DNA from: Tachypleus tridentatus
Lineage: Eukaryota; Arthropoda; Merostomata; Xiphosura; Limulidae
DNA: 64,000 bases
Direction of reading: 5' to 3'
Assembly (NCBI RefSeq): GCF_004210375.1
Contig: NC_134830.1
Coordinates: forward strand, 4,712,001-4,776,000
Below the pieces are notes generated by a model. That model was not told where the DNA came from. It did no database searches and saw only the letters and a list, made by a program, of their open reading frames with translations. Positions 25,801 through 40,800 of this stretch are shown piece by piece. Position 1 is the stretch's first letter; every line of letters begins with the position of its first letter. Made by a program: the position numbers and the translations under genes.

Positions 25801-28800
25801 CAAGCATTACGAAAAACATAACAGCATAAAAACATTTATTCCATGGTAACCAAAACACCTATCGTACGTATGTGTATAAAACATTAAAAGTGTTGTAAAC
25901 TGCTATAGAAATACAGAGCATCTAGCTAACACCATATTTATTAGGTAATAATTTCACTTAATAAATAAACCTCAAAACTAGCTTAATAAAGAGTGGAATT
26001 TATTAACAAAAACAACTTGTGAATATGGAAAAACGTACACAAAGTAAAATGTTTTTATATGTTACAGTGAAATTACATTCAATGAAACTCAGTGTGATCT
26101 GACCCAAATTCTGGAAAAAACTTAACGCTGTTTCACCAGATGTCGTGCTAAACGTTTTTAACCCACATTTCTCACAAGTTCTAGCTTGGGTCCTTAGTCA
26201 CATCTTCTGTAGTCAGTACATAATATATAAATAAACACAATAAACAATTATTAAGAAAGAACTTCAGAAAACACAAACATGAGGCCACAAGAGTACATAG
26301 CAGAAGTGTCATTTGTACATGTCACTTGCATCTTATATATTATGTATACTATATAATATCAACCAATCACACTAAGCCTAACTCCCATCTAATTATGGAG
26401 TAAAATTTTAAATTGGTCACTCTGCTTGCCTAATACTCACAGCATAACCAATCTCAAAGACATCTTCCCTACTTTTCTGATATGTCTGTTGGTAAGCTAT
26501 ATGCTATAAGCAAAGTCAAGAGTTTTATACAGATTTTTAAGTTACCATATGGACAAGCTAGAATATAAAACAAGAAGCTCGTGTCTTAGTTACCACATGG
26601 ACAAGCTAGAATATAAAACAAGAAGCTCGTGTCTTAGTTACCACATGGACAAGCTAGAATATAAAACAAGAAGCTCGTGTCTTAGTTACCAGGTGGACAA
26701 GCTAGAATATAAAACAAGAAGCTCGTGTCTTAGTTACCACATGGACAAGCTAGAATATAAAACAAGAAGCTCGTGTCTTAGTTACCACATGGACAAGCTA
26801 GAATATAAAACAAGAAGCTCGTGTCTTAGTTACCACATGGACAAGCTAGAATATAAAACAAGAAGCTCGTGTCTTAGTTACCACATGGACAAGCTAGAAT
26901 ATAAAACAAGAAGCTCGTGTCTTAGTTACCACATGGACAAGCTAGAATATAAAACAAGAAGCTCGTGTCTTAGTTACCACATGGACAAGCTAGAATATAA
27001 AACAAGAAGCTCGTGTCTTAGTTACCATATGGACAAGCTAGAATATAAAACAAGAAGCTCGTGTCTTAGTTACCATATGGACAAGCTAGAATATAAAACA
27101 AGAAGCTCGTGTCTTAGTTACCATATGGACAAGCTAGAATATAAAACAAGAAGCTCGTGTCTTAGTTACCATATGGACAAGCTAGAATATAAAGCAAGAA
27201 GCTCGTGTATTTTCTATTTACTGAGATATCACTCATGTACTTAAACACAGTGACCCCTCTCACTTCTTTCTATTTGTAAGACATGCTCCCTTAAATACAC
27301 TTCAATATATGACATGTGAATAACTGACAGCTTAGAATGTCCCCTAAGTGGTTTTCTTATCAATTTTAATCTGTTGAAAGGCATTTTGAACCAATATTTC
27401 AAGGAAGTAGGTTGTGTCTCTAGTCTACTTGTCTGTATTTGAACCTAAAAACAAAATAAAATTTCAAGTTACCAAACGTGAAAATTTATAGTGAAATTTC
27501 ATGGTATCAGTATAATTATTTATGATTATTTGGTTATTCAGATGTATATATAACACCTAAAATATTTTTTTTTCTACATCCTCCACATGCAAAACTTCGA
27601 AAGAGTTAGTAACATTCAACCAGCAGCAAACAAGTACAAAGGACATAGCTAGAAGAGATAATTATATGTTCTACTTCTTTGTTTACCCTTTTATGTTTTA
27701 AGAAAAAATTAGGTTTAAGAACTTGTTTGTACATTGTAATATAATTTATATACACATATAACAATTGAAGTGTATCACTTTGTAAAGACCAAAGGTCAGT
27801 TTTATATTGTTGGATACACACCACATCATTGTAGATTTTGTACTGTTTGCCAAGCATGGCTTAAAGGTCAATATAACAAAAATAAGAAATACATGTATAT
27901 GTATATAATGTTGCAAGAATTAGGCTAGTTACTTTAAACATTTGTGTTATAATTTGTGGCTATTCTTGAATGAAAAAAGCAAAATTTAAATTTCCTAATT
28001 TGTTTATGGTGGTTACAAGACAGATCAAATTGACCGAACCTGTATAGAGATTCAATAATGAAGATTAAAAATAAAAGTTTTTCCTTAAGAAACATTTAAT
28101 AAAAATATCTGGACATAAGAATTTCATTCAGAAGTAAAATCTGAAAATCTTCTGATACATAAAAGTATCTTTAATCTTAAAACGAATATTACTTTTCACG
28201 TTGGATAGGCAACATGCAAAAACAAAAAATGCTTGAGAAAAATATTGCTTAACAATTCTTAAGACTTAATGAAAAATAAAATTTATGTATGAAATCATTG
28301 TAATGTTTACTGATATTCTGCCAAATTTCAGGAACATACACTTACTAATTTATAAGTTATAGCATAAAAACTGTAACAAGCACAAAATAGTTATAAGGAC
28401 AGTCCCAGGGCCCACGCCAGAGCTGAAATAATTAAAAGCTATTCCTTTTATTAAAAGTTTTTATCATTAACAATGCTAACAAATTTATATTTCAACTAAA
28501 ATATGGTTTTAAAAAACATTATGTACTTTCCAAACACACACATTCCAGAATTCTCCAGTGATACCATTTTAGACCACTTACTAAAGAGTACTCCAATGCT
28601 AAAAGTGTAAAAAATGGCACATAATTATTTTTATGATTACTTCATTTGCACTTATTTATGAGTTTCCTATCTAAATAGTGTTCTCTCCAAGATGTAATGC
28701 TGCTTGCTTTTCAATAATGTTTGTTTAGAAGAGCTAAGAAAATGTGTTTAGCTGCTGTGATGCCACAAAACACAAGTGCAGTCATAAGGTATTTATCGAC

Positions 28801-31800
28801 TGAATATTCTCCAGCTTATGTTAATATACACAACATTATAAAGCTGAAATAAAGAGTCATACAAAAACACTGGAACAAGAAGGGAGTGACTGTGAGATGC
28901 TTGGTTTCTTTTATACCTGTTAAACATGCTGTGTTATTTTGTTTCACTGCCTCAAAGTTTGTTATTACAAAGTTCTGTATTGTGGACAAACATTTAATGC
29001 CATATACAAGATTCAACAACTGCCAATTTTGTGGATTTTCAACATAGCTGCCTTTTCTTTATTCTGGCATGCTGCAGGACTAACATGTGCATGACGATAG
29101 TTGGACAGTTTGGTTCTTTGTGATCGACGGGGGCTGCACTTTTGTCTGTTTTTATGCCTGATAACGAAGAACTGGTATTTTTGAAATAATTTGAATTATT
29201 GTAAGAAATATAAGAAACACTGTTTGTTCTGGTTTAAATCACATTTTGCAAAAACCTTTTAAATATGCAGGCAGTATGCAAGTCTGCATTTTGATTAGAA
29301 AAATATAATTGAGAAATGCAGACAGCTGAATAAATGTGAGGTCTATTTTACACATGTGCTTGGCTGTTGTAATGGAAATTAACTTGAACATGTGCATAAT
29401 AATAATAATGGTTCGTCAGTGCTTAAAAAGTTGCAGGCCTATGAACTTTTCAGAAGCACAAACAGATTCTTATAACAATAGAAATAGACTTGTTATGATG
29501 AATATTATTCTGAAAAGTCCAAAACGGATGCATGGAGAGATACAAGAAACTAAGAACACTTCAGTTCTTAGAACCAAGTATAAAACTTGTCTCTCCATTG
29601 TTCTATACAAATTATTCAACAAGCTGAGCCCTCGAATACAGTTCTCCATTTCTTGAGAAATGCTTAATAGAAGTTATTATTTTGAAAAACAAAACACACT
29701 TTCTTAACTGCTCTCGTTTGTCTCCTTCTGTTAAAGGTTTGATTTCTTCTGTTGATTCTGAGAAACTCTGGTGACCAGACTTAACTGCATGAAACTCCAC
29801 TTCATCTTCTGACTTGAACTTCTTACCACACCTGAAACCACAATATTATAACTGTTAATCAGAATAAGTATACATTAGTAACATCATTCTAGAAGTTTCT
29901 TGTTGTATGGAACATCACTACGTTTATTTCATTTCTAGCTATGTTTGAGTCATTTATTAAAATGAGTAGGAAACCATCTTCTTACAAATGTAACAAAGAC
30001 CACCACAAACATCGTAAAAAGTGGTACTTGAGCATAGAGTCCATAAAAATAATCGTTCATAGAAATTTGTTTAAAATGCTACCAGACTCGCAAGACAACC
30101 TTCATTAAAGACAACACCACCAGACTCGCAAGACAACCTTCATTAAAGACAACACCACCAGACTCGCAAGACAACCTTCATTAAAGACAATACCACCAGA
30201 CTCGTAAGACAACCTTCATTAAAGACAACACCACCAGACTCGTAAGACAACCTTCATTAAAGACAACACCACCAGACTCGCATGAGACAACCTTCATTAA
30301 AGACAACACCGCCAGTTCAGCAGAGACAACCTTCATTAAAGACAACACTGCCAGACTGCAGAGACAACCTTCATTAAAGACAACACTGCCAGACTAAACT
30401 AGACAACCTTCATTAAAGACAACACCACCAGACTCAAGCTAGACAACCTTCATTAAAGGCGACACCACCAGACTGCATGAGACAACCTTCATTAAAGACA
30501 ACACCACCAGACTGCAAGACAACCTTCATTAAAGACAACACCACCAGACTCATAAGACAACCTTCATTAAAGACAACACCACCAGACTCGCAAGACAACC
30601 TTCATTAAAGACAACACCACCAGACTCGCAATACAACCTTCATTAAAGACAACACTGCCAGACTAGCAAGACAACCTTCATTAAAGACAACACCAACAGA
30701 CTCGCAAGACAACCTTCATTAAAGACAACACCAACAGACTCGCAAGACAACCTTCATTAAAGACAACACCACCAGACTCGCAAGACAACCTTCATTAAAA
30801 ACACCAACAGACTCACTAGACTTGATTGATTGATTGATTTAGTGTTTTATGGCACAAAGCAGCGAGGCTATCTGCACCAGACATTCGGTAAAAATATAAA
30901 AAAAATAAATAAAAGAAAATAAATAAATGTAGTAATAGACATAAATGGAAATGAAGGTAAAACAAAAAAGTATAAAACCAATGTTGACACCTGGTCTACA
31001 ATGTTAAGATAGAAGGCAGAGTATAAGAAGTTGTAAGGTATTTACTCTAGCAAAAAGGTAATGATCATAACCCGCCAGGAAGACTAACAGGTAAGTTCAA
31101 GAACCACCGTCAGTCACCTGAAGTTGGCCTTTCCAGTCCTGGTTCCGGGTTATGTGTCATAGCAACCAGTATCAAAATGTAAAATAATAGAAGTTTTAAA
31201 AGACATATAAGCAAAATCGTAATAATGAGTAGCCAAATGTCCAGTAAAAAGATAAAAGTCAAGTAAATGGAGTAAAATTTGTAAAAGTAATTGAAGATAA
31301 AAGCAAAACGGCAATTAAAACAGAAATTGGCGTAAAAACCAATGTTGACATCCAGTCAACAAAGTTGTAAAGGACTACCTGTAGCAGAATGGTAATGATC
31401 ATAACCCACCAGGAAGACTAACAGGTAAGTATAAAAACCACCGTCAGTCACCTGAAGTTGGTCTTTCCAGTCCTGGTTCCGGGTTATGAGTCAATATGGC
31501 CAGTACTAAAAAGTAAAGTAGTAAAAGTGTGAAATGATATGCAGCAAAAGTATAATAACAACTCGCCAGGATGACTAACAAGTAGTTCAAACGGATAGCT
31601 CAAACAGTAGCGTTAGTCACCTGAAGTTGGCCTTTCCAGTCCTGGTGTCGAGTTATTTAATGTTATGGCCATTGTCCAATGTCAAATTGAATGAGAGAGA
31701 TTAAAATTGTAAAAAAGGAACCACAATTAAAAAGGTGTAATAAATAAATATGCAACACTTAAATGAGATTAAAAAGATTAATGGCCATTAAAAAATTAAA

Positions 31801-34800
31801 AACATTATCAAGGTGGACAGAGTCACCAGCACCAATAACTCTGTCCAATGTTACAGATTGACCCTGGGAAAAAATATGTTTAAAATATTGCCATCGTTGA
31901 GAATTGTAATGAAGGCAAGAAAGTAAAACGTGGCTGATAGTGATTTGAGTGTTACACAAACTACACATTGGTGCATCAGTTCCAGATAAAAGAAAATGAT
32001 GAGTTAAAAACTGTGACCAATCGTAGCCTAGTGAGAACAACTTCCTCCTTCGAACTTTACGGAAGCTAGATGGCCAAAGTCCAATTTTGGGTTTGATTTG
32101 AAAAAGTTTGTTGTCGCGTTGCTCACTCCAAGTGGACTGCCAGCTGGCACGGAGCCGAGCCTTGAAGACAACACCATAGTCCATATACGAAATAGGCATA
32201 GGAGTAATGGTGTTGAAGCAGACATAATTAGCTGCCATGTCTGCAAGCTCGTTTCCGCAAATACCAACATGGCCTGGTATCCAGAAAAACTGGATTGAAG
32301 TAGCTGCTAATAAGAAATGGGCCAGTCGGTTTGAATATCAGCGAGAATAGGATGTGAGCTAGCGTGTAGCGATTCCAAGGCAAGTATAGAACTAAGCGAA
32401 TCAGTATAAATAGTGCAGTTGGAGTACTGCTCAGCTGCAATATGATCCAGGGCAAGAAATATGGCATACAGTTCAGCAGTGAACACAGAAGCTGTAGAAG
32501 GGATTCTAGGCGCAACTACTGACCCATAGCAAACCATAGCAGAGCCCACTGAATTACCTGATTTGGAACAATCTGTATAAATGGGAACTGAATGATTGTT
32601 TGAAAGATATTCATTGAATAAAAGGCGATACTTCCAATCTGGAGTATCTGCCTTTTTAGGTGACTGAAAGAAAGGTCACATTTGGGGGCTGTAATAAGCC
32701 ATGGTGGGATGGGCTGACCTGTGGAATCTGCAATGTTATCAAGGACAGACCCAATTCATCCAATTGCCCCTGGATCACGAAGGCCAAGCGGACAATGACA
32801 GATCGTCTGTTCTGAAAAGTACTGCCCACCGAGGAAGGAAAACACATTTCCAGGTGGGATGCTTTGGTAAGGAATGAAGTTTCAAAGTATATTGTAAAGA
32901 TAGTTGCAAGCGGCGAAGGTGTAGAGAAGGTTCATGAGATTCAATGTATATACTTTGAACTGGAGAGTGCAGGAAAGCCCCAGTGCAGAGTCAAGTCCTT
33001 GGTGATGAATGGGGTCCAGCATCTTTAAGGCGAGGTTCTGGCAGAGCCATAGACCATTTATCCATAATCGAGTTTCGATCTAATAAGAGCACGATATACC
33101 TTTAACACTGAACAGTGATCTGCCCCCCAACTGGTAGAAGAGAGAACACGGAGGATGTTTAGTGCTCTTGTGCATTTGACCCGAAGCTGCTTTAAGTGTG
33201 GTTGAGAAAGGCTTCTCTGATAGATGTTTCAAGGCAATTAGGTGGTCTGTGGTGGAGTGCTGTCGACAGAACCCACACTGGGTGGGCGAGAGGAGGTTGT
33301 TTGATTCAAGGAACCAAACAAGACGAGCATTAACCATCCTTTCTAATGTCTTACAGAGACAACTCGTCAAAGCAATTTGACGGTAGTTTGAAGGAATCTT
33401 GGGATCTTTCCCTGGCTTAGAAAGGTAAAATAATAGCCTGGCACCAGGCATCAGGAAAAACATTCTCCTGCCAGATCGGTTGAAAACAATCAGAAGGACA
33501 TCAAGAGAAGCAGGAGATAGATGGTGCAGCATGTCATAATGAATATCATCAGGTCCAACAGACGTACTGGCAGACCGATGAAGGGCCATTTTTAGTTCCA
33601 TCAGGGTAAAGGGACAATGATAGTCAAAGAAACAGTCAGTTCGAAGGAAAGAGGTGATCGCTCTGCCCGAGTCTTGATGGCCAGGAAGGTGGAGGAACAA
33701 GCAGAAGTGCTAGATACCCGGCAAAAGCTTTCACCTAGAGTGTTAGCGATGTTCCAAACATCAGTCACCTCCTGACCATCAGAGAGTAAGATCGAGAGGG
33801 GGACAGAATTGTTGTGCCCATTAACCTTTGAATCCTGTCCCATATGATCTTGGAACTGGTGGTAGAAGATATGCTGGTTGTGAACTTAATCCAAGATTCC
33901 TTCTGCCTTTGGCGTCTTACCCACCTAGCATGTGCACGGGCCCGTTGGAAAGCAACCTGGTTTGAAAGTGTGGGATATCTGCATAAAAGTATCCCAGGCC
34001 CGCTTTTGAGCCTTCTGTGCTAAGAGGCAAGTAGGATTCCACCACGGACGAGGATATCATGGAAAACGTGTCGAGGTTTTAGGAATACACTGAGCAGCTG
34101 CATGTGTAATACAGTCAGTTACCGCTGCTTCACAGTCGTCTATTGATGGCTGATTTACGATGGCAGGATCAAGTTCTGTGAGAGCAGTGAAAGTGGACCA
34201 ATCTGCCTGATCCAGCTTCCACGGGGCACCGGGTAGGGTGGCATCGACAACGGCCAGTCTCTCTCAAAAGGATCGGAAAATGATCACTGCCTAGTGGATT
34301 ACTGTCAACCCTCCATGAAAAATGGGAGAATAATGAAGGGGAGCAAACTGAGAGATCAATAGTGGTAAAGGACTGACTAGGTGCATGAAAGTAAGTGGAA
34401 GAACCAGTATTGAAAAGAGAAAGATTGTGATCAGAGAGCATCTGCTCTACAGATGCGCTCCTCCCATCAATAATAGCACTTCCCCAGAGGGATGATGTCC
34501 ATTAAAATCCCTAGGATTAGAAATGGAGATGGCAACTGTTCAACGAGCATCAAGATCTGATTCATCATATGTCTCTCCAGGGGACAGGTACAGAAAACAA
34601 ACAGTGATGGTATGAGCCAAGGAAACACGGATGGCTACAGCCTCCAAAGGTGTGTTGAGTGACAAAGACAGGGTGGGCGCGTGTTGATCAACCAACAGTG
34701 CCACCCTCCATGTACTCAACCATCACACAACCTGTCATTTCTGTACAGAGAAAACTGCGAATGGAGACAGTATCAGCAGTTTTGAGAAATGTTTCTTGTA

Positions 34801-37800
34801 AAGAAAGACAAACAGGATGGTAGGAAGCAATCAGCGTTTTGATATCATCAGATTAGAGCGTAAACCTCGACAGTTCCATTGTATCAAGGTGGCCATTTTA
34901 AGAAGCGGGTAGGTGAAGTGGCTGGAGAACCCTTGGTTTATGACCCGCGTCTTTTTTCTTTACTGTCTTTAGTGGGAGGAGGTCTATCAACCTCCATGGA
35001 TCCTGCTCTGGGTCGGGTGGGCAGGTTTTGTTATGTGGAAGGGGAATCCAGTGACTGAGGGGCTTGAGCGAATAATTGTTTTGTCTCTTGTGGTGGGAGA
35101 AAAGATGCATCAGAAGAAATGCCTGTATTTGAAACTGAAGGGCGTGGATCTTGAGGTTTGTTGGAAGGTATGGGAGGAACAGAGATGGGTGTGGAAGTCG
35201 ATTCATCAACCTTTTTAACCATGGAGATCAAAAGGCTTTTCATTTGTTTTGAAAACAATTCTCTTGGAGGCACAGAGAGATCTGTCTGCACTCCCACTGT
35301 AGTTGTGGAATGAAGTGCAGCAGCATATGTCGAGATGGAGTTGTGGACAGCAATTTCCAAGCCTCAGGATAACTAATATTATGTGTCGTTTTCAAACGCT
35401 GCACCTCTTTTTCCTCCAACCATTTTGGGCAAGAATGAAAGTAAGAGGGGTGAGAACCATTGCAGTTTACGCAATGTGGGTTCATGTCACAGTCATAGGC
35501 ATCATGGTCCTTGCCTCCTAGCGAGCACATGTCAGGGAACCCGACAAGATGTCTTTGAGTGGCGAATCTCTGACATTGGAAGCGTCGAAGAGGGTTTGGA
35601 ATGTATGGCGAACCTTGCAAGTGAGATAACCTGCCTTGATGGTGGCAGGTGCGTGGTGAAGTAAATGTTAAAGCGAGGGTATTTGTTGGCAGTGTAACTC
35701 CATCTTTGCAGTGGAGATGCGCCTCACTGCAGAAACTCCTGAGTGGAGAGACCAGCGAGAATCTCTGACTGGGGAGCGATCTTCAAATCCCTTTCAACAA
35801 TAACTCCTCGTGAAGAATTCAAGGTAGCATGGGGTGTAACCTCAATAGGTATATCCCCAATTGCCTTTGAATTCAAGAGGAGTTCACTGTGTTGGGATGT
35901 GGATGTTTCAAGCAATATGTCACCAGATCGAAGTTTCTTTACTGACTTTGGAGAGCCAGCAAGTCCCTCTAGTCCCTTTTGAATAAAAAGGGGACATTTG
36001 CCCTAAGGTTTTCGAAGAGAATGTAATATAAGAAAATGAGTGCGTGTGTTACTGATGTTGAAGATTGCTGTTCTGAGTATTCAAGGCGTGGTAAACACCC
36101 ATTGACTGTTTTTTACAATTTTATTTAAATTTTTTGGAGGATCCATAGGAAGAAGAAAAATTTGGTACCCACTGACCCCACCCACCATGGAGCCCTAAAG
36201 GGGCACTACAAAGTCATGCAAGGACAGGCAGCAATGCCAGGGTTTAAGTGAGCACTATACCCAAACACCAACATCAGGCACAATGTCCACAACACCGTTG
36301 AGAACTTCCAACACTGGTACTTGGTTGACTCTAGCCCAAGTGGACCAGCCGATTGAGGGGGGGCCACCCAAAGGCCACCCGTCACAGGACTTGAGGCCAA
36401 AGTGGTGTGTTAGGGTTGGACCCCTCAACCACCAGGATCCTCTCCTCCCCTTCACGGGTGCATGCGCGACAAACAGTGGATGGATGTTTAGATCCCAGAG
36501 GGTAATCAGATAGAACAGAACCTTCCTGGGAGGTCCCTCACTCACGTGCAGGAATCCACACAGGGGACTCACTAGACAACACCACCAGATACACTAGGCA
36601 ACCTTCATTAAAACAACACCACCAGATACACTAGGCAGCCTTCATTAAAAGCGACACCAGACTCACTGGGCAGCCTTCATTAAAAGCGACACCAGGTCAC
36701 TGGGCAGCCTTCATTAAAAGCGACACCAGAGTCACTGGGCAGCCTTCATTAAAAAGCGACACCAGGTCACTGGGCAGCCTTCATTAAAAGCGACACCAGG
36801 TCACTGGGCAGCCTTCATTAAAAGCGACACCAGGTCACTGGGCAACCTTCATTAAAAGCGACACCAGGTCACTGGGCAGCCTTCATTAAAAGCGACACCA
36901 GGTCACTGGGCAACCTTCATTAAAAGCGACACCAGGTCACTGGGCAGCCTTCATTAAAAGCGACACCAGACTCACTAGACAACCTTCATTAAAACAACAC
37001 CACTAGACAGCCTTCATTAAAAACAACACCAGACTCACTAGGCAACCTTCATTAAAAACAACACCAGACTCACTAGGCAACCTTCATTAAAAACAACACC
37101 AGACTCACAAGACAACTATACAGCCTTCACTAGTATTGTTCATAAATTAGGCATTACACAAATATAAACATTCACAGAATTTGAACAGTATTCCACCCCC
37201 ATCATCAATAGAAGCCTGGTGCCATTTTTAATAAATTATTATTACACTGTTTAGTGTATATGAACAGTGGATAACATTTATTAAATTTGGATATTTGCAT
37301 GCTAGCTGTCACTAATCTCAAACTGATAAAGTAAATAATCACAAACACAACAACAACAACTCTTTGTAACTCTAATCAAATAGTAGAATATAACTATCAA
37401 TCTTATATCACACCCATAGCCCCAAAGTATAAACAAAACTTTGCTGCAACAAGACACAGACCCCCAATATCTATCATGCCAAACATTGGACTCTGTGTAT
37501 AGCGGGTTGTGCAAAGAAAAAAAGAATGTAATTCATTGTGGTAATAATATTTAACATTCATTTTCAAACAGAATAAATAGTGATGGAAAATATGGATATT
37601 ATACAATATAAGTGACCAGTAGAGTACTAAACAAAGACAAATAAAACTACCAAAATAAAATGTCCAAGTTTTTGAAGCATTTTAAAGAGAGCACCCATCA
37701 ACAGTGTGAAGGTTTCTCAATAACAGTTTTAAAGTTATCAGAACAACTTTATAAATGCTGTTTTAAATAAACTCACTCATCACACTGAAGGGATTTTGCC

Positions 37801-40800
37801 TGACACCCATCACTGATTTCTTCTCCTATCTCATTGTCAGTTTTAGTTTCTTCCGTGTCCAAGTTTTGCGATTCTTGTTTCACATCAGATATTTCACTTT
37901 GTTCGGGCTTGTTCATTTCTTGTGGTAAAGATGGGTTTGTGTCATTTTCTTGGCTGACCACTAGAGAGAACAATTATCATTGACAAAAGGAGTAATTACA
38001 CATATTTACATTAGTTGTCCAAAGGAAAATAATAAAACTTTTTAAACTTATTCTTTCACTGTTTCTGCCTTGAAGCAGACAATAAACTCCATGTTAACCT
38101 CTGCTGGAATTCAGTTGTTCGTATATATTTATTTAAAAGAAGTCCAAAACTTCTTAGTTTGATTTTACACTAGTATTCTAAAAACAGCATGCCAGATACA
38201 GTCTGTTAAATTCCACATGTATTTTGTCTATTGCAAGTAAACCATTATTAAAACTGAAGGCTAGGATTTTAGACACAGCTTGCATGTCATGTAGTTTTTT
38301 CAAACTAACTATTCCTTCAGCCATTAGTTTCAACTTTTTTTTTTTACACCCTTACAGCTTAAAGAGAGTTGGAGAAAGTGAAAAAATGTCATCAGTAATG
38401 GATATGACAAATACAGTGTAGTTAAAATGTATTACTATACACTCTCACAAAATACAGTGTAGTTAAAATGTATTATTATACACTCTCACAAAATACAGTG
38501 TAGTTAAAATGTATTATTATACACTCTCACAAAATACAGTGTAGTTAAAATGTATTATTATGCATTCTCATAAAATACAGTGTAGTTAAAATGTATTATT
38601 ATGCACTCTCATAAAATACAGTGTAGTTAAAATGTATTATTATACACTCTCATAAAATACAGTGTAGTTAAAATGTATTATTATACACTCTCATAATTCT
38701 TGAAAATCCCCAAGGTTAGTTCCTAGATTAAGAATACAGCATTTAAAAATGCAACAGACCTAATACTAACATCTTATGATAAATATAATCCCAGGCTTCT
38801 ACAAGGCAAATACACCAATAACAATAAAATGTTAAACTTCCCTTACATATTACCTCTAACTTTATTAACCAGCTAAAAGGTTTCTCACTGTTCAAACGCT
38901 ATCACGACAACTCACATAAAGTTCTTCAATAAATTCTGCATCATTATTTCAAATGATAAACAAGCACTGTGGTGAAATGCTAATTTAAAATGTTTTATTG
39001 GATATGTAAGCCTAATATTAGGCCTAGTAACTGAATTAAAATTAACTGTTTTCAAATTATTTTTGTAATGGTGACAAAACATGTTTTCTGTTCAGAAAAT
39101 GGATAATTAAATATTATAATAAAATTAAATGAGTGGATAATTCTGATTTTTTTTTTTTAAATTTATGCAACTTATCTTCAACCAACAGGTAATTCTATAT
39201 CACCTTCTACTTCCTGATTTTTCGAGTTGTCTTGATCCATAGGTTCATCAATACCAACCTCATCACTGTGAGCCAAGAGCCTAGAAACATACAAAAACAA
39301 TTACATATATAGTATATGGATATGTGGATAAATTGGGATATTATTAATATAAAAAAAAGTTGAACATTGTGGATGGATCACAACACAGGGGAGTTTGATT
39401 TATAAGACTGGTTAGGAAATTATCATGAATAATGAATAGTTTTAGTTCTGGCAAAGAACCAAATAATTTTTCAAGTTAAAGGTTCAAATCATAATGAAAT
39501 GAGAATGAACCTGCTTTAATAACGATCCTCAATTTTTACCATCTGAATTTTGAAGTTAATCTGAATGTGAGAGGAAGATATCTCTGGTATTTCATTTTAT
39601 AATCATGTTCTCAATGTACATGTATTGAACTGGTTCTACTTTGATTTGTTAAACACTGTTAGCACAGAATTTTTCTTTTCTCATATAAAAAAATATATGC
39701 TTTTATTGTATTTTCAAAACACAATAAACAATTAACCCAATATTTTTTTGGGAGGAGTGTTGAATCCATTTTACTTCACCATTATAAGAAGCTCGATGGT
39801 ATTTATTTGGTTTGCTCACCCAAACTGTGCTGTGAGCCTTTAACAGACAAAACTGTAGTCCACAACAGTCAACCAAAGAATGATGCACTAGAACTCTACA
39901 TCACAGATTCTATTTTCAATTTCACCTCTGGGCAAAAAAATATTTCACACCCATACAGATATATATATACACACACAATTATTAAACTAATAAAGTTCAA
40001 GTTTCACTAAATATATTTGTTTATTAATGTGATACTGTAAAACACCGACATGTAAAGATATCTATTGTGGCAAAGTTTTGCAACTTTCAAGACTTAACTT
40101 TTTCAATTCCCATGACTTCATGCCTTTAAAACTGAACCTTTCACTAAAACTCCTAATAAATTGTTACTAAGCCTAATTTGTTTATTCCAAAGTCTTGACT
40201 GGTATTTTTCTATATTCATTTTATTTTTAAACACTGTATCCTTTCCAAAATATTAACATTTTCTTTTAACACAACACGATAACAAAGCAGAAGTACCAAT
40301 ATTTTTACCAGACTATTATAGTTTGGACTAATTATAAATCAAGATAGTCAAAGTTTCACCAAATGGAAGGCATTAGTCCCAGAAGCTTTCCATCACCAAC
40401 ACTTATATTATTCATAGAAAGTACTGAGAGGAATGTTTTCTGTTTCCCTATCACTTCACACTGTAAACAGATTGAAATATGTTTTCATTCATTTCAAACC
40501 CAATTTTTAACCATTTTGATAAATGTTCAAGTGTTAAGTACATCAATAATTTTTAATTAAAATATTTTCAACCACAAAATAAATAAAAAAGGTTTTAGTT
40601 TCATTCAGTTTACAATTTTTATGTTAAAACAAGAAGAAGTAAAGGACTCTAATACTGAAAGATAATTGATGCTTGAAAACATTTACCCACATTTGAGGAC
40701 CAAAGTCAGTGTTAAAAACTGCACATCTCATTACACTGATCCAAACAGGTAGAAAATATAAATACATGTACAGTTGAATGATGAGCCAGTTAAGAAATGC

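Noticed and set aside
26549-27244. 231-residue plus-strand open frame with 14 copies of a 16-residue unit
   Set aside because: It is the translation of a 48-bp minisatellite inside a UBXN1 intron. Openness follows from the period being a multiple of 3; there is no signal peptide, domain or splice context.
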